44,912 bases of DNA from an uncultured Clostridia bacterium (GTDB lineage: Bacteria; Bacillota; DTU014), in assembly GCA_900016865.1 (NCBI GenBank), contig FIZI01000014.1, forward strand, positions 1 to 44,912. Direction: 5' to 3'. This document shows, in pieces, positions 31,816 through 40,691 of the stretch. The number at the start of each line of letters is the position of its first letter. Within the stretch, counting starts at the first letter, position 1. The notes under the pieces were generated by a model, which was not told where the DNA came from, ran no database searches, and saw only the letters and a list, made by a program, of their open reading frames with translations. The translations under genes were made by a program, and so were the position numbers.

Positions 31816-33314
31816 TGTACTCCTGCCCTCTTGTGGTATTTGTACTCGGCAAAAACAACGGCTCCAAACAGTATCAGCAGCGGCAGTATGAACAGGCCGA
31901 AGTTCTCGCTCAATCGTTCAGAGCGGTACTTCTTGTAAGCCATCGAGTAGTACGTGCGGTTATTCCCGAGTCTGAAATACTCCAGAGCTTCTTCGTACCT
32001 ATCTTGCATGTAGAGCATTTTCCCATAACCAACATAGGCGATGTCGTAGTTCGCGTTGTACTTCAGAGCCTGCAGCCACTTCTCTCCCGCGCTATCCCAA
32101 TTGCCAACGTAGTACTCCTTTGTTGCATCAATGACCAACTGACCGAATTCTGTTGGGGTATAGATCGTAATGGTTCCCTTTTTCTTGTCAGTAACTACTA
32201 TGTCGTCGTTCAGCCAGGACACGTCGCCTGGGCTGATGAACTCCCCCCTCGCCAGACCTTGGTTGCCGATAACAAACAGCAACTCGCCGTCGAAGTTGTA
32301 GACGAATACGCGGCCCTTTCCTGAATCCAAGATCGCGTACATTCCGTGGTCGTTTACGGTCACACTGATGATTTCTGATTCGTCTCCGGTTAGGTAGTCA
32401 GGCACATCGCCAATGGGCGGCAAGTAGCCCATTTTGCGGATGATATTGTCACCACTCGGGTTGAACCGAGCGACCTTGTCAATCGACCGCGGATCTGAAT
32501 TAGTTGTATAGATAAAGCCGTTTTCATCTATGTCGACGCTGTTGAATGGCGGTGCAAAAGTCAACGCCATTTTCTCCAGTTGTTCTTCGGATGCCAAGCT
32601 TTTCCAGAAATACTCTATAGGACTGAACCGAATCCGGTTGGTTCCGAAGTAGTGAGAAAACGAACCGTCAGCGTTCAAGACGACTATGCCCTCGCTTCCA
32701 CCCTGCACAACAGCGTAAATACGATAGGCATTGTCGACTACTAGCTTCGACGGGATAAACTGAGTTCGGCCTACGAAATTGTCCGGCTTCTTGATTATGT
32801 TCTTTGCGTAATAGAATGGGTTACCACGAGAATCGATTGTTTCAGAGAAGACGACGATACGCGCTTCTCCGGTCTTTGGATCTCTGTACCCGGAGTCTGC
32901 TATGTACAAATCACCGTTCTCGGCTTCAAACGCTCCTTCGGGCAGCGTCAACCGCATTTGGTTTCCGCCCTCAGTCATAATGCGGTTTTCCTCGTTCTTG
33001 AGCAAAGTGATTCGCGAGACGAAGTTGAAGTCGTAATCCGTGATTATGACTTGGCTGCCGATTCGGTCGACGATATAAATCCGTTCTTTGCCTACATGAA
33101 TGTCGGCCAGCTCCCCGAAGTTATACACACCCGGAATTGTGCCAACGTTTATCTCCTTCTTTAAGCGATACGCAGGCGCGCTAGGCACTGTCTCTTGCCA
33201 GAGATTGTAGTTGTAAGAACGAGGCAGCTCTGCGTTTGCACCTGCTTCAGCAGCTATGAAGATGAGGCCAATCATGAGGCACAGGGCGATTGAGAAACCT
33301 CGTTGCACCGACAT
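31812..33314 (-). CDS. Secreted NHL/beta-propeller protein with TPR segment and C-terminal membrane anchor
   Basis: A 500-residue protein with a signal peptide (ALCLMIGLIFIAAEAGANA, cleavage near 28). Repeated NHL-like blades fill residues about 50-390: ELADIHVGKERIYIVDRIGS, AFEAENGDLYIADSGY, SVDIDENGFIYTTNSDP, SVTVNDHGMYAILDSGKGRV, SPGDVSWLNDDIVVTDKKKG. A TPR-like pair follows (YVGNWDSAGEKWLQALKYN; MLYMQDRYEEALEYFRLGN). A final helix (LFILPLLILFGAVVFAEY) anchors the C-terminus in the membrane with a basic tail inside. The propeller would face outward and may organise the two ABC importers and DUF5696 protein. It starts at ATG 33314, nine nt after a permease. Confidence 0.82.
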   Translation of the reverse strand: MSVQRGFSIALCLMIGLIFIAAEAGANAELPRSYNYNLWQETVPSAPAYRLKKEINVGTIPGVYNFGELADIHVGKERIYIVDRIGSQVIITDYDFNFVSRITLLKNEENRIMTEGGNQMRLTLPEGAFEAENGDLYIADSGYRDPKTGEARIVVFSETIDSRGNPFYYAKNIIKKPDNFVGRTQFIPSKLVVDNAYRIYAVVQGGSEGIVVLNADGSFSHYFGTNRIRFSPIEYFWKSLASEEQLEKMALTFAPPFNSVDIDENGFIYTTNSDPRSIDKVARFNPSGDNIIRKMGYLPPIGDVPDYLTGDESEIISVTVNDHGMYAILDSGKGRVFVYNFDGELLFVIGNQGLARGEFISPGDVSWLNDDIVVTDKKKGTITIYTPTEFGQLVIDATKEYYVGNWDSAGEKWLQALKYNANYDIAYVGYGKMLYMQDRYEEALEYFRLGNNRTYYSMAYKKYRSERLSENFGLFILPLLILFGAVVFAEYKYHKRAGVQ

Positions 33315-33323
33315 CTCCCCCCC

Positions 33324-34199
33324 TTACTCCTTGATGCCGGAAGTCGCCATGGTCTCTATGACATTGCTTTGAGAAATGACAAAGACAGTCAGAGGAACAA
33401 TCAGCATGAATAGAGCAACTGCTGCGGCTACACCTGTCCGCGCGACCCCGCCACCGACGATCTGCGAGAGGGCATAACTCAATGGTTTGAGCTTCTCACT
33501 GTAGATGTAGGTACCGCCCGTCGCGCCCCAGAGTCCCTGGAACTGGAGGATCACCAGTGTCAACCAAGCCGGCCTCGCCAACGGCATCATGATCGACCAA
33601 TATATTCTGAAATCACCCGCACCGTCTATTGTCGCTGATTCGATCAAGTCATTGGGGACCTGTCCCATGAAGTTCTGCATCAAGTACAGGCCCAATGTCG
33701 TCCCAAATGTCGGAAACAGTATTGCTCCATAGCTATCAAGCAATCCCAACCTGGATATGATGAGATAACTGGGTATTCCGGTTACTGCCGTACTAAACAT
33801 GAGGGAGTAGACAATCATCCTCGACATAAGTCTCGATCCGGGGAAGCGGAACTTAGCCAGAGGATAAGCTGCCAACGAACTGATAAACACGCTTCCCAGT
33901 GTACCGAGAAAAGTAATGAGTAGCGTGTTAAACACATAGCGGGAAAGCGGAACCCACGAATTGCTCATCAGGCTGACCAAGTCTCTGAAGTTGTTTAGGG
34001 TAGGGTTCCTGACAAACAGCCGCGGCGGGAAAAGCAGTATTTCATTCAGCGGCTTAAAGGCGTTGTTGACAACAAACACCATGGGCCAAGCGCTAAACGA
34101 CCCGAGCAAGGCCAAAAACGAGAACAATATGATGTCCCCATAAATGGAACGGTTTAGCCGTGACCCAAATCTGATTTGCAGCTTTCTCCCTTTGGCCAT
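33324..34199 (-). CDS. Carbohydrate ABC importer permease, MalG-like (second system)
   Basis: A 291-residue permease. The first helix is DIILFSFLALLGSFSAWPMVFVV, followed by NNAFKPLNEILLFPPRLFVRNPT, a typical MalG/YtcP linker. The EAA motif is LIESATIDGAGDFRIYWSIMMP (about residues 184-205). The C-terminus ETMATSGIKE matches the GxxKG/E end of the subfamily. Its ATG overlaps the stop of the preceding permease by 1 nt (TAATG). With 34199-35149 it forms the channel served by the large fusion binding protein. Confidence 0.9.
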   Translation of the reverse strand: MAKGRKLQIRFGSRLNRSIYGDIILFSFLALLGSFSAWPMVFVVNNAFKPLNEILLFPPRLFVRNPTLNNFRDLVSLMSNSWVPLSRYVFNTLLITFLGTLGSVFISSLAAYPLAKFRFPGSRLMSRMIVYSLMFSTAVTGIPSYLIISRLGLLDSYGAILFPTFGTTLGLYLMQNFMGQVPNDLIESATIDGAGDFRIYWSIMMPLARPAWLTLVILQFQGLWGATGGTYIYSEKLKPLSYALSQIVGGGVARTGVAAAVALFMLIVPLTVFVISQSNVIETMATSGIKE

Positions 34200-35149
34200 T
34201 ACTGTCCTACCTTTCGAATTAATTGCTGAACGACAAGGTTCGTAAAGATCATAGCCAAGAACAGCAGTGTCGCAGTTGCAGATGCATATCCCATCTCAAA
34301 CCGCACAGTACCGTAGTCGATCATGTGAGTCAGCACCGTTCTTCCCGCATAAGACACAGACGGGAACCCGGCCAACTGCATCGATACCTCGCCGACAGAA
34401 AACGAGGAAGTGATCTGCATAACCGCACCAAACAACAACTGGGGCCTCATCGACGGCAAGGTGATATACCACAATTCCTGCCATCGGTTTTTGATTCCAT
34501 CAATGGCTCCAGCCTCGTACAGAGTGCGGTCAACGTTTTGCAGGCCTGCTATAAAGGCCAAGAAACTAACGCCCAGGCTCAGCCACAACTGTACGAGGAT
34601 CACAATCCAGATGATGTATTTCGGGTCTTGCAACCACAGGATAGGTTCTTGAATGAATCCCCAATCAATCAGCTTCGAGTTTGCATACCCATACAAGTCT
34701 GAAGAGAAGATCAATTTCCAAATCAAATACGCATTTCCAGAAATAGACGGTGCATAAAACACAACCGTAAGGAACACACGCAGCGGCCTGCTCAGTTCAT
34801 TGATCAGCCAAGCCAGCATAAAACACATGAGATAGCTCAAGGGCCCTGTTATGAAAGCAATCAAGAGTGTGTTTCTTATGGCTATCGCGAATACCTCATC
34901 GTTCAGCAAGAGCTTGACGTAGTTTCGATATCCCACAAAATTGGGCGTCTGAAGCATATTGAAGTCCGTAAAACTCAAGATGATCGAAGAGACAACAGGC
35001 AAGAACACGAACAGAAAGAACGAGATCATGAACGGGGCAACCATGACATACTTCGTTCTGTTGCGCTTGATCTCTTTCCACAAATCCTCGAGCCTTTCTC
35101 TAAAAGGCGCTCTCAATGATCTGTTTGCCTGCTGCATGCTGCTTGCCAT
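34199..35149 (-). CDS. Carbohydrate ABC importer permease, MalF-like (second system)
   Basis: A 316-residue permease with helix one at YVMVAPFMISFFLFVFLPVV and the usual SFTDFNMLQTPNFVGYRNY after it. The EAA motif is LYEAGAIDGIKNRWQELWYITL (about residues 215-236), in which the usual Gly-Ala after Asp-Gly is Ile-Lys, a mild divergence. GGEVSMQLAGFPSVSYAG-like sequence before the last helix is expected for oligosaccharide systems. It begins 2 nt after the binding-protein stop. Confidence 0.9.
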   Translation of the reverse strand: MASSMQQANRSLRAPFRERLEDLWKEIKRNRTKYVMVAPFMISFFLFVFLPVVSSIILSFTDFNMLQTPNFVGYRNYVKLLLNDEVFAIAIRNTLLIAFITGPLSYLMCFMLAWLINELSRPLRVFLTVVFYAPSISGNAYLIWKLIFSSDLYGYANSKLIDWGFIQEPILWLQDPKYIIWIVILVQLWLSLGVSFLAFIAGLQNVDRTLYEAGAIDGIKNRWQELWYITLPSMRPQLLFGAVMQITSSFSVGEVSMQLAGFPSVSYAGRTVLTHMIDYGTVRFEMGYASATATLLFLAMIFTNLVVQQLIRKVGQ

Positions 35150-35151
35150 GT

Positions 35152-38052
35152 TCAGTTGCCCCTCCCCGGACGCGTGGATAACCCAAACTCGAGGCGCTTA
35201 ATCGTAAGTTCCTCATTGATCACTTTGACGTTTTCATACAGGGCTTCACGAGGGTTTTGCCCTTCGTTCAAAACAGCCCGCAATGCGTAGTCAACGTGAC
35301 GAGCAGTGATATAGCCTCCAGGCACTTCGGGAATCGTACAAAGGTTGCTGAACTGCTCACTCAGCTGATCGTAGCTCTTGGAGTCCCAGGGCAGCCTGGC
35401 AACCGCCTCGAGATTCGCAGTGTTGTAACGTGCGGCAGCCCCCATGATGGCTTCCAGTGCCCGGCCGTAACTGACTTGCGTGTCTACACTTGTCCACCAT
35501 TTCATAAACTCCCAACTGGCCTCTTTGTTCTTGGCGTCTTTCAGCATCATGCAGTTGCTCACCGCAGATACAGACGTGTTGTTGATCGATCCATCTGGTT
35601 GCCTGACCCCCGGCAAGACACCAAAACCCCAAAGGCCGCTGATTTCTGGAGCAAACACTGACAACGTATTGTGTATCGTATAATCAGCAATGCCGATTGG
35701 CATCTCGCCCGTCCTAAAGCGGTTTGGGAAATCGGCTTCTACTGGCAATTTGTAGGCAGTAAAGAAGTCAGTCCACTTCTCAAATGCCTCCATAGCCTCC
35801 TTTGAGCTGAGGCCGCTCTCAATTCCCAGGTCATTGCCGTCGCCAAGATACACCTTCCCTCCCATCTGGTAGAGAAGCGTGGCATACATCTGCAGGGTAT
35901 TGGGCACATAAAACTCGTAGTTGTTCATTTCCAGGTAGGGGATCATTTCGTATACGTCTTCCCACGTCTCGGGAACACCCAATCCCAATTCTGTCAGAAC
36001 GTCTTTTCTGTAAAACAACATGAAGAAGCTCTGCGTTTCCGGCAGGCCGTATACTCCGCCTTGGTATTTCACAGTGTCAAAAGCACTGGGGGAAAATCGA
36101 CTTGCGACTGCTTCGAAGTCGTCAAACTGCGACAAATCATAGGCAGCATCCCGCATCGCGAAGTTGACGGTGGTATCGCCGGCCAATCCCAATGCAACGT
36201 CAGGGCCTTCACCTGCCAAAGTCGCTGGCAGTACAACGCCTTGGGGAACAAGTTTTAAGTTCACATTAATCCCCGTCACAGGTGTGAACGTATTGTCAAT
36301 CAGGTTGCGCAGTATCTGAACTTGATCGCGGCCGCTTTGAATCCACACTTCTATAGTGTCCGAGTCGTCAACCGAGTCCGCTTGAAAGATGTTGTAGTCA
36401 ACAAAGAACGTAGAGAAAAACCGCACAGCAGAGAAACGCAATCTCTCCAGTGTACCCGGCCTTACATCTGGCAGATCGTTCTCAGGTGAAGACAGGATAA
36501 AGTAGTCGATCTCAAGGGGCTGTTCACTCGCCTGCAAGATCCAAGTACTCATTGCAGAGATATTGCCCTGCATCATTCGAATCTGACGGATCACTTTCCT
36601 CGGATTTCTGACGAACTCGCCCAACTGGACAGCCATTTGGTTGAGAACAGCCGTCTGGTCGCTTCTGTCCCCGGCAATCTGCTCAATCTCTTTGACCAGG
36701 CGCTCCAGCCGCTGATGCTCTTTTTCAAACGTAGACAGCATGTGAGGCAGTTTGCGTTCGAGCTGATAATCTATGTACTTCTCCGGAGTCAGTCCGGTGA
36801 TCTGTGTTATCTGTCTGTAAAGGTCATTTAGTATTGTTACGCTTTCCTTGACCTCTTGGATGATCGGCCCCATCCGTCCGAGTGTTGATTGCAGCTCGAT
36901 TGTATTTATGCCCTTCTTGAGGTGGATCAAATAGGGACCGGCTTCATTACCCACCGTGTACATCTCAAAGCCAGTGTTGTACTTGAACTCCAAAGCATAG
37001 GCTTCTTGGAAGGGCACCTCGCCGTTGACTCGCAGCTGCCTTGAAGAAAACACTCCGCGCTTGGTGTTCTGAAGCACGCTGAAATTCAGTTGGTACAGCC
37101 CTTCTTCTTCGACGTATACATCCCAGCTGATCCAATCGCCTATGACCCGCCAGTTCCAGCCTCCTATCGTGTTCAGGCGTATGTTGTAAGGGTGGCTGGG
37201 CTCCAAGCGGGAGCTGCTGAAGTTGGACACCGCGTGCAGGGTCGGAGAAGACTTCTGTATCGCTACTGTGTGATTGCCTTCTCCGTCGGTTCGTTCTGCT
37301 TGGAACTTGATATTCGGACCAGCATAGACATCGTATTTCTGCAGCTTATCAGCAATGTATTCCTCATATGTGGGGATCTTTGGCGCTTGTTTGAACTCGA
37401 GCTTCCGGATCTGAAGAGGTTCACGGACCGAAACAAGAGTCAGCTTATGAGTGCCTTCCGACAGGTAAAACTCAAACGGGCCGGGAATGTACTTCTGTGA
37501 GTCGCTGACAAAACCTGTCTGCCACTCAAACGCCTCGACCTGATTGGGGCGTATTTCGTTGTCGCGCTTCTTGATGATTGGCCCTTCGTCGACCCATATG
37601 CGTGAGAACAGGATCTGGTGAGCTCCTTCAAAAGGAATCTCGCCGTCCAAACGTATTTCCCGCTGGACTGAAGAGCTCTTCCCCTCAGGCGTCAAGTACT
37701 CAATTTCTAGACTGTAAAGGCCCTCCTTCTCGACAGAGAAGGCCCAGGTAATCGCGCCACGTTCGCCGGTAACAACGGTGTCGCCCTCTACAAGCACATG
37801 CATATCGCCCGAGATCTCAAAGTCCAACAGGTCAATCCGAATGACTTCATCAGGTCGATCAGCATCTCTGTGTTGGTCCAGGTAGAATCGATACGGCAGG
37901 AGGCCGACAGCAGCCATGTCGATTGACTCGCGCGCAGACGCAGCGGCTGTCAGAGACACCACAAACAAGAAGACAGTTATACTCAGCAATAACCGCAGGA
38001 TAAGGCCTTTCTTTGTCAGTTCTCTATTTATCGCACCTGAGCTGCTACGCAA
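35152..38052 (-). CDS. Large extracellular solute-binding protein fused to carbohydrate-binding-like domains
   Basis: A 966-residue protein. The TTG at 38052 (AAGGGAG upstream) gives a clean signal peptide (GLILRLLLSITVFLFVVSLT, AxA site, no lipobox); the longer frame from 38088 has no ribosome binding site. Two beta-sandwich modules follow (about 50-225 and 270-408), each with a pattern 'eeGLYxLxxxY/F ... R-xL-R/V-x-G-E-V/I-P-F' typical of CBM-like or glycosidase accessory domains. A charged helical linker (about 410-530) then leads to a full type-1 sugar-binding domain (about 555-945: VAPxxLAGEGPDVALG-like, FYRKDVLTELGLGVPETWEDV, EASWEFMKWWTSVDTQ). It is the first gene of the nine-gene operon and probably captures oligosaccharides through the extra modules. 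Confidence 0.88.
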   Translation of the reverse strand: MRSSSGAINRELTKKGLILRLLLSITVFLFVVSLTAAASARESIDMAAVGLLPYRFYLDQHRDADRPDEVIRIDLLDFEISGDMHVLVEGDTVVTGERGAITWAFSVEKEGLYSLEIEYLTPEGKSSSVQREIRLDGEIPFEGAHQILFSRIWVDEGPIIKKRDNEIRPNQVEAFEWQTGFVSDSQKYIPGPFEFYLSEGTHKLTLVSVREPLQIRKLEFKQAPKIPTYEEYIADKLQKYDVYAGPNIKFQAERTDGEGNHTVAIQKSSPTLHAVSNFSSSRLEPSHPYNIRLNTIGGWNWRVIGDWISWDVYVEEEGLYQLNFSVLQNTKRGVFSSRQLRVNGEVPFQEAYALEFKYNTGFEMYTVGNEAGPYLIHLKKGINTIELQSTLGRMGPIIQEVKESVTILNDLYRQITQITGLTPEKYIDYQLERKLPHMLSTFEKEHQRLERLVKEIEQIAGDRSDQTAVLNQMAVQLGEFVRNPRKVIRQIRMMQGNISAMSTWILQASEQPLEIDYFILSSPENDLPDVRPGTLERLRFSAVRFFSTFFVDYNIFQADSVDDSDTIEVWIQSGRDQVQILRNLIDNTFTPVTGINVNLKLVPQGVVLPATLAGEGPDVALGLAGDTTVNFAMRDAAYDLSQFDDFEAVASRFSPSAFDTVKYQGGVYGLPETQSFFMLFYRKDVLTELGLGVPETWEDVYEMIPYLEMNNYEFYVPNTLQMYATLLYQMGGKVYLGDGNDLGIESGLSSKEAMEAFEKWTDFFTAYKLPVEADFPNRFRTGEMPIGIADYTIHNTLSVFAPEISGLWGFGVLPGVRQPDGSINNTSVSAVSNCMMLKDAKNKEASWEFMKWWTSVDTQVSYGRALEAIMGAAARYNTANLEAVARLPWDSKSYDQLSEQFSNLCTIPEVPGGYITARHVDYALRAVLNEGQNPREALYENVKVINEELTIKRLEFGLSTRPGRGN

Positions 38053-38270
38053 GTTCGTATTTCTCCCTTCTGTAAGGAAACGTTCCAAGAAGTCAGGAGT
38101 TCAGAAGTCCTGTCCGATGCCCCTTGTCCCGAACTTACTACTAGCTACAGGTCTTTCTCGTCTGCTTGTATGAACACTCAAGCGTTTTGTCTACTGATAT
38201 TCACGCACAAATCGCGAAACGAAGGCCTATATTCAAAAGATGGAGAAACGCACACGATACTAACGTCTTC

Positions 38271-38286
38271 TTGGTAACGTTATCAA
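38271..38286. promoter_or_regulatory. LacI-type operator, downstream copy
   Basis: TTGGTAACGTTATCAA differs at one position from the perfect palindrome at 38487-38504. It lies about 90 bp downstream of the predicted transcription start, where a bound LacI-family protein would block elongation or form a loop with the other site. Confidence 0.7.
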
Positions 38287-38379
38287 TCGCAGGACTTCTC
38301 CACCGTCTACAAAGCGGTTTATGTAAAACCCCCATGAGTAGTCTGAGTAAGTATGTCTATTGAGTATATGTATGTCATT

Positions 38380-38408
38380 ATTATAATCAAACCGCTTAGC
38401 AATGTCAA
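38380..38408 (-). promoter_or_regulatory. Consensus sigma-A promoter of the nine-gene ABC/DUF5696 operon
   Basis: On the minus strand a perfect TTGACA (38408-38403) and a perfect TATAAT (38385-38380) are 17 nt apart. The leader to the TTG start at 38052 is about 320 nt. Apart from one operator, no known RNA motif was recognised in it. Confidence 0.85.
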
Positions 38409-38438
38409 AACATTTTGAGATAAACCGACTGAAAAACT

Positions 38439-38475
38439 AAAAAAAGCTACTCCCGGAAACAGAGATACTCCGAGC
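38439..38475 (-). terminator. Probable terminator of the glycosidase operon
   Basis: On the minus strand GCTCGGA (38475-38469) can pair with TCCG and AGC on the 3' side with a five-base bulge, followed by seven T (38445-38439). It lies about 80 nt after the GH2 stop codon and before the ABC promoter. The bulge makes the stem moderate. Confidence 0.45.
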
Positions 38476-38486
38476 AATCAGATATC

Positions 38487-38504
38487 ATTGATAACGTTAT
38501 CAAT
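38487..38504. promoter_or_regulatory. LacI-type operator, perfect 18-bp palindrome
   Basis: ATTGATAACGTTATCAAT is perfectly symmetrical with the central CG typical of LacI/GalR-family operators. It lies about 80 bp upstream of the -35 box and 217 bp centre to centre from the second copy at 38271-38286. Confidence 0.8.
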
Positions 38505-38554
38505 GCCGCAGTTTACCGTCGATCAGTGGCTTGCATCTTGCATTCGTCAGTACT

Positions 38555-40630
38555 TCAGTCATCTACAACGTACTCATAAGGGATCTTCGCTCGTTGAATG
38601 GCATAATACACCACTTTGTGTGGATCCAGGCCTATCCTTGATGCATTGTCCCTAAACTCCTCGGTGAAACCCCATGGGACTGTTCCCATAGTCGAAATGC
38701 CTATCGAATCAAAGTTGTAACCGGCACGAGTCTTGTAGTCTTTTAGCACCCAGAATGTGTACCCTACCATGAAGTCTTTATGAGCAACCGTTTGGTTGTA
38801 GTGAGAGCGGAAGTTGGCTGCCTGCCAGTGCTCCGAACCTGTCTGAGTCGGCGAACCGAGCGTACCGAAGGATGACCACGACCCGTTTTCGGTTATCAAA
38901 ATGGGTTTGTTAGGGAACTTCCTGTGAATGCCCTTCAGCACTCCAGTCAAGTCCTCATTCGTCCCCCAGAAAAACCCGGCATACTCGTTGAACCCGATTA
39001 TGTCTGCATAATGAAACGCGGGGTCGTTGGTATCTCGTGCGGCCCAGGAGATCGGCCGCTGCTGAACGTCAATCGCCTTTGTTATGTCGTACATCTCTTT
39101 GATCCACGAGTTGTAATCTCCTCCATAGGAGACCTCGTTGCACAAGCTCCAGATGACGACTGACGGGTGGTTCAAGTTGTTCCATGTGGTCATCATTACC
39201 GCGGCGCGAGACAACCCGTAATTGCGATACTGGTTTCTGACAGCCGCTTGATCCAACCACATGTTTTCAGTCTCATCCATCACCATTATTCCATGGCGGT
39301 CCGCGTATTCGTACGCATATGGATGCCGGTTGTAGTGACTATTGCGGATGAAGTTCATGTTCATCTCTTTGACCAGGCCCAGTTCAACATCATACTCGTC
39401 CTTTGTCATTGACCTGCCGCTTTTTTGTGTTTCCTCGTGCCAATTTGTACCTTTTAGAAATACTTGTTGGTTGTTGAGCAGTACCTTCGTTCCATCTACC
39501 TTGAACTCACGCATTCCATAGACGACAGACAATGAGTCAATGAGGGTGCCTTCCTCGTACAACCTGACAAACGCCCTATAGAGGCTTGGCGCTACGTAGC
39601 TCCATTCCTTGGCGGCCGGAATGGCGATTGTCTGTTTCACTACGCGAGCGCTCTTGGGCTCAACTGTTATGCTTTGATGCGCTGCACTCCCACCCGTGCC
39701 GCTTCCCGGGTCAAACTCCACAGTAACCTCGCGCTCTCGATCATCCGTGTTATATATGACGGCGTACAGATCCAACGATTGATTCTTTGCATTCGTCAAG
39801 ATTTTGCTGACGGTGATCTTATCTGTGCCTTCCAAGTAAACATCCCTCGTAATGCCGGCATACGGCCAGTAGTCTACGGGTGCATGAGGGAGGCCGTTGA
39901 GGTCAACAACTCGTTTGGCATCTGCCAAGTCGAAGTAATTCTCAAAATCCGGCCGGCGGTAAACACGAACGGCTACAGTGTTTTTGCCTTTCTTCAGGTA
40001 CTTTGTTATGTCCATAGAAAAACTCGTGTTACCGCTTTCATGCGCCTCTACATATTGGCCGTTGATATAGACCCAGCACCGGTAATTCACTGCCAAGAAA
40101 TTCAGCTTCACATACTGATCCAACCAGGAATCATCGAGTTCGAATGTTCGCACATACCAAGCATACCCGTCGTAAAATGGATACCCTTCGCCCCAGACAT
40201 TATAGGGGCTATAGTCGTACAAGTCCCAACAGCTAGGTACGGGACGCTTTTCCCATGAACTGTGGTCATACAGCGGGGAATACCATTGCTCCTCGACTCC
40301 CCTGTCCTCGGGGTCTGTGGTGAAGTACCACTCTCCGTTTAGGCTCATGTGATTTCGGCCTTCTTCTCTTGTTTCCCAAGTGTCAAAGGACGGCACCGGT
40401 TGGTCATACTGGTAGACAACGTTTACTCCATCAATCGTCTTGATGTGCGTGCGCATCGGCTCACTAGTAAACGTGTTCTTTGTGTCTGCAGGGCTGCTTA
40501 TGACATATTCGTAGTCATGTTCCACGCTGCCGGGTTCGGTTGAGTAGGCAGACCCTGCGGTTGTCGCACAAGCCACCAGACCAACGAGAGGAGCTAAGAT
40601 CAAGAGCATGTTAAGCCTTGTGCACTTCAT
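38555..40630 (-). CDS. Glycoside hydrolase family 2 lipoprotein (beta-galactosidase/beta-glucuronidase-like)
   Basis: A 691-residue exported enzyme. The N-terminus MKCTRLNMLLILAPLVGLVA-Cys is a lipoprotein signal peptide with the lipobox Cys near residue 21. The GH2 sugar-binding jelly roll (about 85-270) has SLNGEWYFTTDPEDRG and YAWYVRTFELDDSW. An Ig-like domain follows, then the TIM barrel with LNHPSVVIWSLCNE (acid/base Glu499) and KPILITENGS (nucleophile Glu581). The nucleophile context TENG differs from the common TE-Y/F-G. NMNFIRNSHYNRHPYAYEYADRHGIMVMDE is the usual barrel start, in two parts. Specificity within GH2 is not fixed by sequence. The ATG has a GGGAGG site. It is the third gene of the glycosidase operon and the only one exported. 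Confidence 0.9.
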   Translation of the reverse strand: MKCTRLNMLLILAPLVGLVACATTAGSAYSTEPGSVEHDYEYVISSPADTKNTFTSEPMRTHIKTIDGVNVVYQYDQPVPSFDTWETREEGRNHMSLNGEWYFTTDPEDRGVEEQWYSPLYDHSSWEKRPVPSCWDLYDYSPYNVWGEGYPFYDGYAWYVRTFELDDSWLDQYVKLNFLAVNYRCWVYINGQYVEAHESGNTSFSMDITKYLKKGKNTVAVRVYRRPDFENYFDLADAKRVVDLNGLPHAPVDYWPYAGITRDVYLEGTDKITVSKILTNAKNQSLDLYAVIYNTDDREREVTVEFDPGSGTGGSAAHQSITVEPKSARVVKQTIAIPAAKEWSYVAPSLYRAFVRLYEEGTLIDSLSVVYGMREFKVDGTKVLLNNQQVFLKGTNWHEETQKSGRSMTKDEYDVELGLVKEMNMNFIRNSHYNRHPYAYEYADRHGIMVMDETENMWLDQAAVRNQYRNYGLSRAAVMMTTWNNLNHPSVVIWSLCNEVSYGGDYNSWIKEMYDITKAIDVQQRPISWAARDTNDPAFHYADIIGFNEYAGFFWGTNEDLTGVLKGIHRKFPNKPILITENGSWSSFGTLGSPTQTGSEHWQAANFRSHYNQTVAHKDFMVGYTFWVLKDYKTRAGYNFDSIGISTMGTVPWGFTEEFRDNASRIGLDPHKVVYYAIQRAKIPYEYVVDD

Positions 40631-40691
40631 TCATCCTAACCTCCCAGCTGCTCATTTCACGCGAAAAGCTGCGCCCCAAACCAGCCGACCG

